Positions 1-6,421 of a stretch of 6,421 nucleotides of DNA are shown piece by piece. The notes under the pieces are model-generated. The model was not told where the DNA came from and searched no databases. It saw nothing but the letters and a program-made list of their open reading frames with translations. The translations under genes were made by a program, and so were the position numbers. Every line of letters begins with the position of its first letter. Within the stretch, counting starts at the first letter, position 1. The stretch is from Chryseobacterium gleum (GTDB lineage Bacteria > Bacteroidota > Bacteroidia > Flavobacteriales_D > Sanyastnellaceae), in assembly GCA_945897395.1 (NCBI GenBank), contig CAMDFE010000092.1, forward strand, positions 1 through 6,421. The letters run 5' to 3'.

Positions 1-717
1 ATTCGCAATTTCGGATGGAAGGGTCCGTATATGATTACCGAATGGGGACCAAACGGACATTGGGAAGTTGCGAAAACGAAATGGGGCGCTCCTGTGGAAC
101 AAAGCAGTTCCGAAAAAGCGAAATCGTACAGAGAGCGATTGACCAATGAAATTCAAGCCGACAAAGATTATTGTATTGGCTCTTATGTGTTCTTGTGGGG
201 ACATAAGCAAGAGACCACTTCAACGTGGTACGGATTATTCTCTGCTGAAGGAAATGCTTCTGAAGCAGTTGAAGTTATTCAAGACATCTGGAAACCTGGA
301 ACTGTAAAAAACAGAACTCCTGTTTTGGATTCAGTTCTAGTGAACGGAAAAAAGAAAGGTGAGTACATTGCTCTAACAGCGGATGAAATCTATGAAGTCA
401 GCGCATTTGTGAAAGATGCCGATGGTGATTTATTGAAATCTTCTTGGGTGATTGTTCCCGAGAGCCGGGACATTAAATCGGGTGGAGATGCGGAAAGTGC
501 ACCAACTCCTATTGCAGGACTATTCAAAAAGAAAACTACAAGCAGCGCTAAGTTTTTCGCGCCATCAGCAGAAGGAGCTTACCGATTATTTTTTGAAACG
601 GTAGATGGAAATGGGCACTACGCTTATACCAACGTTCCGTTTTATGTGATGCCTAGAAAAGAAGGACAAGCTCCTAAGAGAGCGGTCTCTTTCAAACCAA
701 TCGAATTTCAACCTTAA
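1..717 (+). CDS. Glycoside hydrolase, clan GH-A-like (TIM barrel), C-terminal part with Ig-like domain; 5' end outside window
   Basis: Partial gene: the frame is open from base 1, and 238 residues are visible before TAA at 715-717. The ATG at base 31 lies inside a conserved block, so it is not the real start. Residues 10-17 (YMITEWGP) look like the end of strand beta-7 in clan GH-A enzymes, where the glutamate (E14) is the usual catalytic nucleophile. SYVFLWGHKQE (61-71), followed by TWYGLF, fits strand beta-8 with its conserved active-site tryptophan (W66). The acid/base glutamate and the signal peptide must lie upstream. Residues about 105-220 form a second, beta-rich domain of Ig/cadherin type with a D-A-D-G-D segment (129-133) and a closing NVPFYV motif. 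The family is probably a glycosidase or transglycosylase acting on a beta-glucan-like polymer outside the cytoplasm, but that is inference and I do not assign a GH number. The next gene starts 5 nt after the stop, so they are probably cotranscribed. Confidence 0.72.
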   Translation: MRNFGWKGPYMITEWGPNGHWEVAKTKWGAPVEQSSSEKAKSYRERLTNEIQADKDYCIGSYVFLWGHKQETTSTWYGLFSAEGNASEAVEVIQDIWKPGTVKNRTPVLDSVLVNGKKKGEYIALTADEIYEVSAFVKDADGDLLKSSWVIVPESRDIKSGGDAESAPTPIAGLFKKKTTSSAKFFAPSAEGAYRLFFETVDGNGHYAYTNVPFYVMPRKEGQAPKRAVSFKPIEFQP

Positions 718-722
718 CGCGA

Positions 723-2669
723 ATGAAGTCTAATTTTAAATATCTGTTTTCTCTTTTAGCACTTCTATTTCTGGTTGAAGGAAATGTTGCGTTTGGACAG
801 GTAGACAACCTTACCTCATCATACGGACTTTATCCGAAGAAGGATTCTCTAACCCCGGGAAAGATAAGTGTTTCAGGGTTCTATCGTTTTTTTGGAACCT
901 ATACAAAGCAGAACAGAGCTTATCAAAGAACAATACCAACCGATACACTTCTTCCAAGGAACTTTTTTATTGGAGACGATGAACAGCTACCTAATTTGTT
1001 GGTGAATGTTGCAGGACAGTTTTCAGACAAATCAAGTTGGGGATTCGATTTAAGAATGTTCCAATTTTTAAATGGAGTCATTAATCCTTCCTACGGCGCG
1101 CAAGTGGCCGACTCTCTTCGCCCGAGTATTCAGAAACCTCTAGGGACTGTTGCGCTAGGTGGAAACTTAGGAACCATGTTGGGAATGAATTTGTACGGTA
1201 ATTTCAAAACGAAATACGGACAATGGGGCGTGCGTGTGGGTGGTATTCAATGGTTGAGTATTTCTGATTTGACCTTCGGTTCTTTCCGCGGATACAATCG
1301 TTTTATGTTGTTTGAAAGAAACCCGTGGGATCCTATGGGAAACAGCGCGGCTTCCAGATATCAGCAATACTTCGATCAAGGAAGTATAGATCAAGATTCG
1401 CGTTGGGGTAACCGTGCCTTCCAAGGCGCAGTGATAGAAGGAAAAGAATTACCCAAGAATTTTTATCTCTTAGGTATGGTTGGAAAGAGTGAAATCAACG
1501 GTGGTTTTTCTGTCGTTCCAAATTATTCATACGGAGGAAAACTACTTCACAAAGGAAAGAAAAATGGCTTTATGGCGTTGAATACGTTCAACAGTGTTAA
1601 TTATACAGATAGCCTTGCGCGTGAGGCTTTTGGGCTTAACGTAATTACTTTCGAAGGTGTGACCAATATCAAAGGTCATACGCTTAAAGCGGAAATGGGA
1701 GTAGGTAAATATTACAGCCCTAGACATCAAGGAAAATGGGGTGAGGCACTTCAATTGCGCTGGTCTACCCCGGTTATTGGCAGAAGACCAATCTTGGAAG
1801 TTCACGCTTTTCGTTTAAGTCCGAGAGTCGTTAACAACACTGCAATTTTTTGGAATACAGCAACGCAAGAGTATGCTGCAAATGAGATTCCTGCAGGAGG
1901 TGTTGGTAGCTCATCTCTACTACAACCCTTTGGAAGTTCTATGATTCGTTTGGGTCAAATGACGAACAATCGTCAGGGGTTGAACTTAAACGTTCAGTGG
2001 GGAACTAAGAAATTTAAATTTAGTGGAGGTATGGGTGCTTCTTCGGAATTAGAACCCGCAGCAGCAATCATTACTTACGGTCATCCTGTGAATAGCGTAA
2101 CGCGCTCTCGTTTCTGGCGTTGGCAGTATCCTGCGAATGTTGGTCCTTATGGAAGATATTCAGATATCTATAGAGACACCTATGAGTCTGTTCAACTTTC
2201 AGATGACAGCTCTGGAGTCGTAGTAAATAAGAAGCACTTCAACGTGGCTGAAGCACAAATGAAATATCAAGGAAAAATTGGAGCACATAAAGTGTTTTTG
2301 TTTTCGTTATTACAAATGCAAAGTGCTGGAAGAAAATTCTCGCCAATTGTTGTGACCAACGAGAAGGCTTATGTTCGTCAGTACTCTTCCGAACTTGAAG
2401 TCTATTATGAACTTACGTCAACGGTTATGCTGAATGGTTACATTGGATATGAAAGAACCATTGCGAATTACTTAACGAATATCGATGAAGTTTCTAGAAG
2501 GCCTAGAAATCAATATGGAAAGGGTTATGGCCTGGGAGTAGATGTTGAATTGGGAAGAAATACAAGACTTTATTTACGTCACCGTTGGTTCTCTTTCGAA
2601 GACAGAAGTTTCTCGTTAGATCATTTCAATGGAAGAGAGTTAGTGGTTGAATTAAAAGCGTTTTTTTAA
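723..2669 (+). CDS. Predicted outer-membrane beta-barrel protein (first of two related barrels)
   Basis: This 648-residue protein has a clear signal peptide: K2/K6, a hydrophobic core at about 7-18, and a likely cleavage after A-F-G (25) before Q26. The rest is rich in short alternating aromatic/hydrophobic strands and glycine-asparagine turns, with no long helices or catalytic motif that I recognise. It ends in ELVVELKAFF; a terminal aromatic residue is typical of outer-membrane barrels recognised by the BAM machinery. There is no visible TonB box or plug domain, and the length is far below the roughly 1000 residues of SusC proteins. Several stretches match the next gene's product in the same order (G-G-I-Q-W at 173-177, SRWGNRAFQGA at 226-236, QP...NRQG at 401-419). 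The ATG at 723 was chosen because the signal peptide begins there; no Shine-Dalgarno sequence precedes it. A channel, secretion pore or surface anchor for glycan handling is plausible from context, but the substrate is unknown. Confidence 0.75.
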   Translation: MKSNFKYLFSLLALLFLVEGNVAFGQVDNLTSSYGLYPKKDSLTPGKISVSGFYRFFGTYTKQNRAYQRTIPTDTLLPRNFFIGDDEQLPNLLVNVAGQFSDKSSWGFDLRMFQFLNGVINPSYGAQVADSLRPSIQKPLGTVALGGNLGTMLGMNLYGNFKTKYGQWGVRVGGIQWLSISDLTFGSFRGYNRFMLFERNPWDPMGNSAASRYQQYFDQGSIDQDSRWGNRAFQGAVIEGKELPKNFYLLGMVGKSEINGGFSVVPNYSYGGKLLHKGKKNGFMALNTFNSVNYTDSLAREAFGLNVITFEGVTNIKGHTLKAEMGVGKYYSPRHQGKWGEALQLRWSTPVIGRRPILEVHAFRLSPRVVNNTAIFWNTATQEYAANEIPAGGVGSSSLLQPFGSSMIRLGQMTNNRQGLNLNVQWGTKKFKFSGGMGASSELEPAAAIITYGHPVNSVTRSRFWRWQYPANVGPYGRYSDIYRDTYESVQLSDDSSGVVVNKKHFNVAEAQMKYQGKIGAHKVFLFSLLQMQSAGRKFSPIVVTNEKAYVRQYSSELEVYYELTSTVMLNGYIGYERTIANYLTNIDEVSRRPRNQYGKGYGLGVDVELGRNTRLYLRHRWFSFEDRSFSLDHFNGRELVVELKAFF

Positions 2670-2671
2670 TG
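2667..2671 (+). other. TAATG stop/start overlap between the two barrel genes
   Basis: The stop codon TAA of the first barrel gene and the ATG of the second share base 2669. Such a 1-nt overlap usually means translational coupling: a ribosome finishing the first gene restarts on the second. No Shine-Dalgarno sequence lies upstream, where the sequence is GCG followed by seven T. This supports matched production of the two barrels. Confidence 0.85.
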
Positions 2672-4393
2672 AAAAATAAATTACACATTGTTGTTGGAAT
2701 TGTTGCGTTAATGGCAGCACAGTTTGTTTCGGCGCAGGAAAAAGATTTGCGTAAAGTAGTCTTCACCGGCGCTGCACGTGGACTGTATTACGGCGATAAG
2801 ATTGGCCAAGAAGATGAAGATTCGATCACCATTCCACGCATGAACAGCGGTCACACCTTAGTTGATTTAGGAATGAATATTCGTCCGAATAGAAACACTG
2901 AAATCCAAGGTATGGTGCGTGTACGCAACGACTACGGCGGATTCTGGGGATCTGGGGTTAGCTTCGACATTCGTCAATTGTATATTAAAGGCGTTGCAGG
3001 AGGAATAGTTCGTTACCAATTGGGTGACATCAACTACAAGCTCTCTCCGTACACACTTTCGAATACCCAACAAGAAATTATTACGCAAGGACCAGTTATT
3101 TTTCAGCAGCAAACCCGCTTGATGAATTACGATAATTTCTATGCGGCAGATAGTTCATGGAGACAACAAGGAGCAGCTGCTGAATTCGGATTGCAGTTTT
3201 CGAAGTTTGTGAAAGAGTTGCAGTTTCATACGGTTGCTACACGCGTTAGAACTACTGATTTCGGCAGCATCAACGATCGTTTATTCGCGGGATACAATGT
3301 GAACTTGGTTCAAAGTAATTTCCTTGAAATTGGAGTGAATCACGTGACTCTTTTCGACATTGAAGGAACTTCTCGAAACTTAAGCACCTTCCACAACCCG
3401 GTAACTACAGGTACTTTGTTGTTGAAGAAAGATTTTTCTAATTGGAAAATGAAGGTGAATGTGGAAGCAGGAACTTCAAAAACATACTACGAGAAATTCG
3501 AAGGTTCACCAGAAACAAACGGAAAAATTTTCGATGCGAAATGGATGGGTGCAAACAACTCGAAAGGATTGAGTGTTGAAGCGGGATGGAAATATGTAAG
3601 TTCAGATTTCCGCAGTCCAGGGGCTCAAACCAAGCGTGTGAATTATAATTATCAGCCATCATCTTTCGGAAGAATTACCAATGACCAAGTAGTAAGAAAT
3701 CTAACAGCATTCGATTTAATGCGTGAGTCGAACGCATACAACCGTCAGCTTTCTTCCAACTTAATGTTAATTCAACCGAAGTACGACAACATTACGCCTT
3801 ACGGAACTGCAACGCCGAACAGACAAGGAGTAACCGTTAATGCGCGATACATTAGCCCAAAACAATTGTTCGAAATCTCAGCTACACAACTGATGTTGCA
3901 AGAGACACGCGGCGAAGGAACATTGATACCGCGCAAGTTCATGCGTTCAGAAGTGAAGGCTGTTGCGCATTTGAGTAAGCGATTCGGAAGTAAGGATAAA
4001 TTGTTCGATGTATCTGTGAGATTCAGAAACGACAATACGTCACGCGAAGAAGAAGAGAACGTTCGTGCGGTTGACCTTTCAACACAAATACTTTCTGTTG
4101 GAATGGAATACGAATTTTTGGACAATTGGGATCTTATGTTAGGTCTTCAACAAATCACATTCAACGGATTCGATTATACTGCTGTTCGCAATAACTTCTC
4201 AGAGATTTATAACTTCAAAGAATATCAAACAGACGGAAGCGAGTTCATGCAAGCAGCAGGTGTTCGCTATCGTTTTTCAGACAAGTCTAGTTTGTCTATG
4301 AACCTTTCGAACTTCAAGAATACCGATGCTTTCGATGCAACACAGAATTACACTATTCGTCAGTTTATGTTACTTTATCAAATGAATTTTTAA
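2669..4393 (+). CDS. Predicted outer-membrane beta-barrel protein (second of two related barrels)
   Basis: The protein has 574 residues. Its N-terminus is a standard signal peptide (K2, K4, hydrophobic core about 6-20, cleavage after S-A at 22 before Q23). The mature part is a run of amphipathic beta strands with many aromatic residues and polar, charged loops, ending in FMLLYQMNF, a barrel-type terminal strand with a final phenylalanine. I see no plug domain, TonB box, enzyme motif or lipobox. It shares ordered motifs with the preceding barrel: LGDINY (118-123) against GGIQW, SSWRQQGAAAE (162-172) against SRWGNRAFQGA, and QP...G..T.NRQG (369-387) with identical internal spacing. Tandem descent from one ancestral barrel is therefore likely, though the sequences are now very divergent. 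It starts on the last base of the upstream stop codon and ends 1 nt before the lipoprotein gene, so it sits in the middle of the operon. A porin-like or export-pore role is inferred from fold and context only. Confidence 0.75.
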   Translation: MKNKLHIVVGIVALMAAQFVSAQEKDLRKVVFTGAARGLYYGDKIGQEDEDSITIPRMNSGHTLVDLGMNIRPNRNTEIQGMVRVRNDYGGFWGSGVSFDIRQLYIKGVAGGIVRYQLGDINYKLSPYTLSNTQQEIITQGPVIFQQQTRLMNYDNFYAADSSWRQQGAAAEFGLQFSKFVKELQFHTVATRVRTTDFGSINDRLFAGYNVNLVQSNFLEIGVNHVTLFDIEGTSRNLSTFHNPVTTGTLLLKKDFSNWKMKVNVEAGTSKTYYEKFEGSPETNGKIFDAKWMGANNSKGLSVEAGWKYVSSDFRSPGAQTKRVNYNYQPSSFGRITNDQVVRNLTAFDLMRESNAYNRQLSSNLMLIQPKYDNITPYGTATPNRQGVTVNARYISPKQLFEISATQLMLQETRGEGTLIPRKFMRSEVKAVAHLSKRFGSKDKLFDVSVRFRNDNTSREEEENVRAVDLSTQILSVGMEYEFLDNWDLMLGLQQITFNGFDYTAVRNNFSEIYNFKEYQTDGSEFMQAAGVRYRFSDKSSLSMNLSNFKNTDAFDATQNYTIRQFMLLYQMNF

Positions 4394-4394
4394 T

Positions 4395-5393
4395 ATGAAA
4401 AAGTCTATTTACATCCTATTATTTGCTTCATTGGTTTACACTTCGTGTAAGGTAGACGATGAATTCGAAGGACCTTCATTGATTGATTTATACGGTGAGT
4501 TCACCTTGGTGAATGATCTAGATATAACCAATCGCGATGTCGATTTTTCGAGTGGAGAAACAACAACGTTTACTGCTTCGTTTTCGAAGAATGTAAACTG
4601 GACGTTAGAGGTTAAGGGTCTGCAGTCGGGCGCTATCAAGCGTTTCGAAGGTTTCTCAAATGTTATTGACGCATCGAATGCAACATGGACAGGAACCACG
4701 ACAGATCTTCCAATGTTTCGTGCTGAAGATTGCGCTGTTCAACTTTCAATAGAGAATGTTGCCGATACGTTGCATGATACGCTTACGGTAGTTGGATCGA
4801 AAGTTTATCAAGGTTTCGTTGCGGCGGATTTTGAAAACGGATGGAACAGCGGCTGGAACACTTACGTTCAAAGTGGTGCGAACATGAGCTTCGCGGTTCA
4901 GACGAATAACAACGCAGCGCAAGGTGGACGTTACTACGAAATGGCGGGTGCTGTTTCTTGGGATTGGTTGATTGGTTTGGTGAACATGCCAGGAAGCGCG
5001 TATGGATCGACTTATTATCCGCTAACAAGTAATCCTTCAAATTTGTATTTCAACACGATGCTGTATAAGCCAGCAGGCATTGACAACGGATTGGTGTTGT
5101 TCCAAATTAAAGAAGACGATAACGAAGACGGCATGTACTCTGCAGGATCAGAAGACATGTATTCCATTCAGGTTAGCTTAACAGCGACTGGATGGGCAAA
5201 AATTTCTCAACGTTACGATAACATTCCAACGTTGGTCAATGGTGCCGCATCTGGACCAATAGGAAACGGATTGCATGAGCCTAATAAGGTCATTGAAGTG
5301 TCTGTGTTGTTCTTAGCGAATCCAACTTCAGGATACTCGAAGACTTGGTTAGATTACATCATATTCACAGAAGGGTCTGCTTTAGAGCCTTAA
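4395..5393 (+). CDS. Predicted surface lipoprotein with Ig-like and carbohydrate-binding-like domains
   Basis: This 332-residue protein has a type II (lipoprotein) signal: K2-K3, hydrophobic core 5-14, then Y-T-S-C with C18 as the lipidated residue. C18 is followed by KVDDEFE; an acidic cluster this close to the cysteine matches the surface-export signal described for Bacteroidota lipoproteins, so an outward-facing position is likely. Residues about 33-135 look like an Ig/FlgD-type beta sandwich (NVNWTLEVKG at 66-75). Residues about 143-330 begin with DFENGWNSGW and end with TWLDYIIFTEG, the layout of galactose-binding-like jelly rolls found in carbohydrate-binding modules. An acidic D-D-N-E-D-G segment (241-246) may bind calcium or be a loop. 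It is not a SusD: it lacks helical TPR structure and is too short. SusE/F-like or CBM-type glycan binding is the best guess, with the ligand unknown. The gene starts 1 nt after the second barrel gene stops. Confidence 0.7.
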   Translation: MKKSIYILLFASLVYTSCKVDDEFEGPSLIDLYGEFTLVNDLDITNRDVDFSSGETTTFTASFSKNVNWTLEVKGLQSGAIKRFEGFSNVIDASNATWTGTTTDLPMFRAEDCAVQLSIENVADTLHDTLTVVGSKVYQGFVAADFENGWNSGWNTYVQSGANMSFAVQTNNNAAQGGRYYEMAGAVSWDWLIGLVNMPGSAYGSTYYPLTSNPSNLYFNTMLYKPAGIDNGLVLFQIKEDDNEDGMYSAGSEDMYSIQVSLTATGWAKISQRYDNIPTLVNGAASGPIGNGLHEPNKVIEVSVLFLANPTSGYSKTWLDYIIFTEGSALEP

Positions 5394-5402
5394 TTTTTCA
5401 CT

Positions 5403-6421
5403 ATGAAATACGCATTTTGGTCTGTACTTCTTTTATTCACGAGCTGCGTTACCGTTAAGGAACTTGCGCTTTATGAAAATGAAGTGATCGTGGAAGAGAC
5501 GAAGGATGTTAACGGATTTCAGTTGACTGAAATCTTCAACGACGACATCACTTCGGAAATTTGGTTCACGCCAAGTCCGGCTTGTCTTACTGTGAGGTCA
5601 GAACGTAAAGAAGTTTTCTCTGGAACAGGTTCCATGAAATTTACTTGGAACAAACAAGCTGGAGGATGTCCGTGGTTGGGTCTTGGAATTGGTTGGGCGA
5701 ATTGGAGTGGAAAGGATTTAGCTTCAATTGAAAACAGTGCAGCCATTTCATTCAAAGTGAAAACGCAAGAGGGGTCTATGAAAGGATTGCCTTGGGCCAT
5801 GGCGTTGGAAGACTACGCTGGAACACAAGCGTGGATAGGTGTTACAAGCGGTTATGTGGAAGGTGGAATAGTTGATACTGCTTGGAGAACAGTTACAATC
5901 CCCTTGGTAGATTTTCAATTTGAAGGTTGGAATTTAGATGGCGGAACGGTGAAGCAAATGCTTATTCAATTCGAATCGAATGGCACTGTGTTCGTTGACG
6001 AGTTCAAGATTATTCCTTTCAAACCGAAAGAACCGAACACACTTTTGGTAACGAATTCTTACGGTTGGGTGAACGACGGATTCATTGAAGGTGGTCAGTT
6101 TGTAGCGCAAGCGAACATGGACGGCTCTGTGATTTACTTGAACTGGAATGAAAAGGAATTGTACATCGGCGGTGAAATTGAAGACGTTTCTCCGTGTAGA
6201 AATATGCAATCGGGAAGAGACATTTGGAACGGCGATGCTATTGAAATTGCCTTCTCTTCGGAAATCGGAATTAGCGACAAGCGCATGATGTTTTACGAAG
6301 GTGATCGTCACATTGGAATTAAGATGGGTGGAAATTTCGACGTCTACGATTGGTCACGTGAGAAGAATATTCAAGCGCAAATTTCTGTGAAGCCGCTTCA
6401 AAATAAATATGTTTTCGAATG
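5403..6421 (+). CDS. Predicted lipoprotein with CBM11-like and CBM9-like sugar-binding domains; 3' end outside window
   Basis: The frame opens at ATG 5403, 9 nt after the previous stop, and stays open to the window end (339 full codons, no stop). Residues 1-15 form a lipoprotein signal with core WSVLLLF and lipobox F-T-S-C (C15). Residues about 40-205 resemble a galactose-binding/CBM11-type jelly roll: GTGSMKFTW (74-82), CPWLGLGIGWANWSG (89-103), AISFKVK (114-120), WRTVTIPLVDF (161-171), and a closing VFVDEFKI (196-203). Two cysteines (61, 89) might form a disulfide. Residues about 213 to the end look like a CBM9-like domain: WVNDG near its start, YLNWNEKELYIGGEIED (245-261) and DIWNGDAIEIAF (273-284), the typical D-x-W-x-G-D-x-x-E pattern. 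The residues after C15 (VTVKE) lack the immediate acidic cluster of the upstream lipoprotein, so its orientation is less clear. The hidden C-terminus could finish the CBM9 domain or carry an enzyme domain. Role inferred: glycan binding within the same system. Confidence 0.72.
   Translation, partial: MKYAFWSVLLLFTSCVTVKELALYENEVIVEETKDVNGFQLTEIFNDDITSEIWFTPSPACLTVRSERKEVFSGTGSMKFTWNKQAGGCPWLGLGIGWANWSGKDLASIENSAAISFKVKTQEGSMKGLPWAMALEDYAGTQAWIGVTSGYVEGGIVDTAWRTVTIPLVDFQFEGWNLDGGTVKQMLIQFESNGTVFVDEFKIIPFKPKEPNTLLVTNSYGWVNDGFIEGGQFVAQANMDGSVIYLNWNEKELYIGGEIEDVSPCRNMQSGRDIWNGDAIEIAFSSEIGISDKRMMFYEGDRHIGIKMGGNFDVYDWSREKNIQAQISVKPLQNKYVFE

Noticed and set aside
31..717. The ATG at base 31 as the start of a complete 228-residue gene
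   Set aside because: The frame is open upstream to base 1, and the ATG sits inside the beta-7 active-site strand (P-Y-M-I-T-E-W-G). There is no signal peptide, so this is an internal methionine of a truncated gene.
887..893. T7 tract inside the first barrel gene as a phase-variation site
   Set aside because: A run of seven T is common in AT-rich coding DNA and codes for ordinary phenylalanines here. Nothing else suggests slippage, and the frame is intact.
723..4393. The barrels as SusC-like TonB-dependent transporters
   Set aside because: Both are far too short, and neither shows a plug domain, carboxypeptidase-like N-terminal domain or TonB box after the signal peptide.
4395..5393. The first lipoprotein as a SusD homologue
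   Set aside because: At 332 residues it is shorter than SusD proteins, and it is beta-rich throughout with no TPR-like helical segments.
5394..5402. TAATTTTTCACT stretch before the last gene as a possible promoter or terminator
   Set aside because: The gap is only 9 nt. It lacks the Bacteroidota -7 TAnnTTTG pattern and has no hairpin before the T run. It is best read as a plain intra-operon spacer.
5934..6311. Reverse-strand open frame of 125 codons opposite the last gene
   Set aside because: It lies wholly inside a convincing lipoprotein gene on the other strand, and its product is low in recognisable structure. The same applies to the shorter reverse frames elsewhere in the window.

Overview
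The window looks like Bacteroidota DNA, most likely Flavobacteriales or a near relative; this is inference without a database search. The reasons are moderate GC with AT-rich wobble positions, start codons without Shine-Dalgarno sequences, signal peptides ending in A-Q or G-Q, and lipoprotein signals ending in T-S-C. Five genes lie head to tail on the + strand and fill almost every base. The gaps are 5 nt, a 1-nt overlap, 1 nt and 9 nt, so this is a slice of one operon that continues past both ends of the window.

Layout: (1) bases 1-717 encode the C-terminal end of a clan GH-A-like (TIM-barrel) glycoside hydrolase or transglycosylase, followed by an Ig/cadherin-like beta domain. (2) 723-2669 and (3) 2669-4393 encode two different exported proteins that look like outer-membrane beta-barrels. 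By eye they share conserved motifs in the same order, including a 23-residue ungapped stretch with 9 identities, so they are probably ancient tandem paralogues. (4) 4395-5393 encodes a lipoprotein with an Ig-like domain and a C-terminal jelly-roll domain resembling carbohydrate-binding modules; an acidic stretch right after the lipidated cysteine suggests display on the cell surface. (5) 5403 to the window end encodes the start of another lipoprotein, with a CBM11/galactose-binding-like domain followed by a CBM9-like domain. It has no stop codon inside the window.

Taken together the genes suggest a cell-envelope glycan system: a carbohydrate-active enzyme, two barrels that could form outer-membrane channels or anchors, and two lipoproteins able to hold a glycan. 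There is no SusC-type TonB-dependent transporter and no SusD in the visible part, and the barrels (648 and 574 aa) are too short to be SusC. It is therefore not a canonical polysaccharide-utilisation locus as far as can be seen. Whether it makes, exports, remodels or takes up a glycan cannot be decided from this window. No RNA genes, mobile elements, CRISPR arrays, terminators or convincing promoters are visible, and no stretch longer than 10 bases lies outside a gene.
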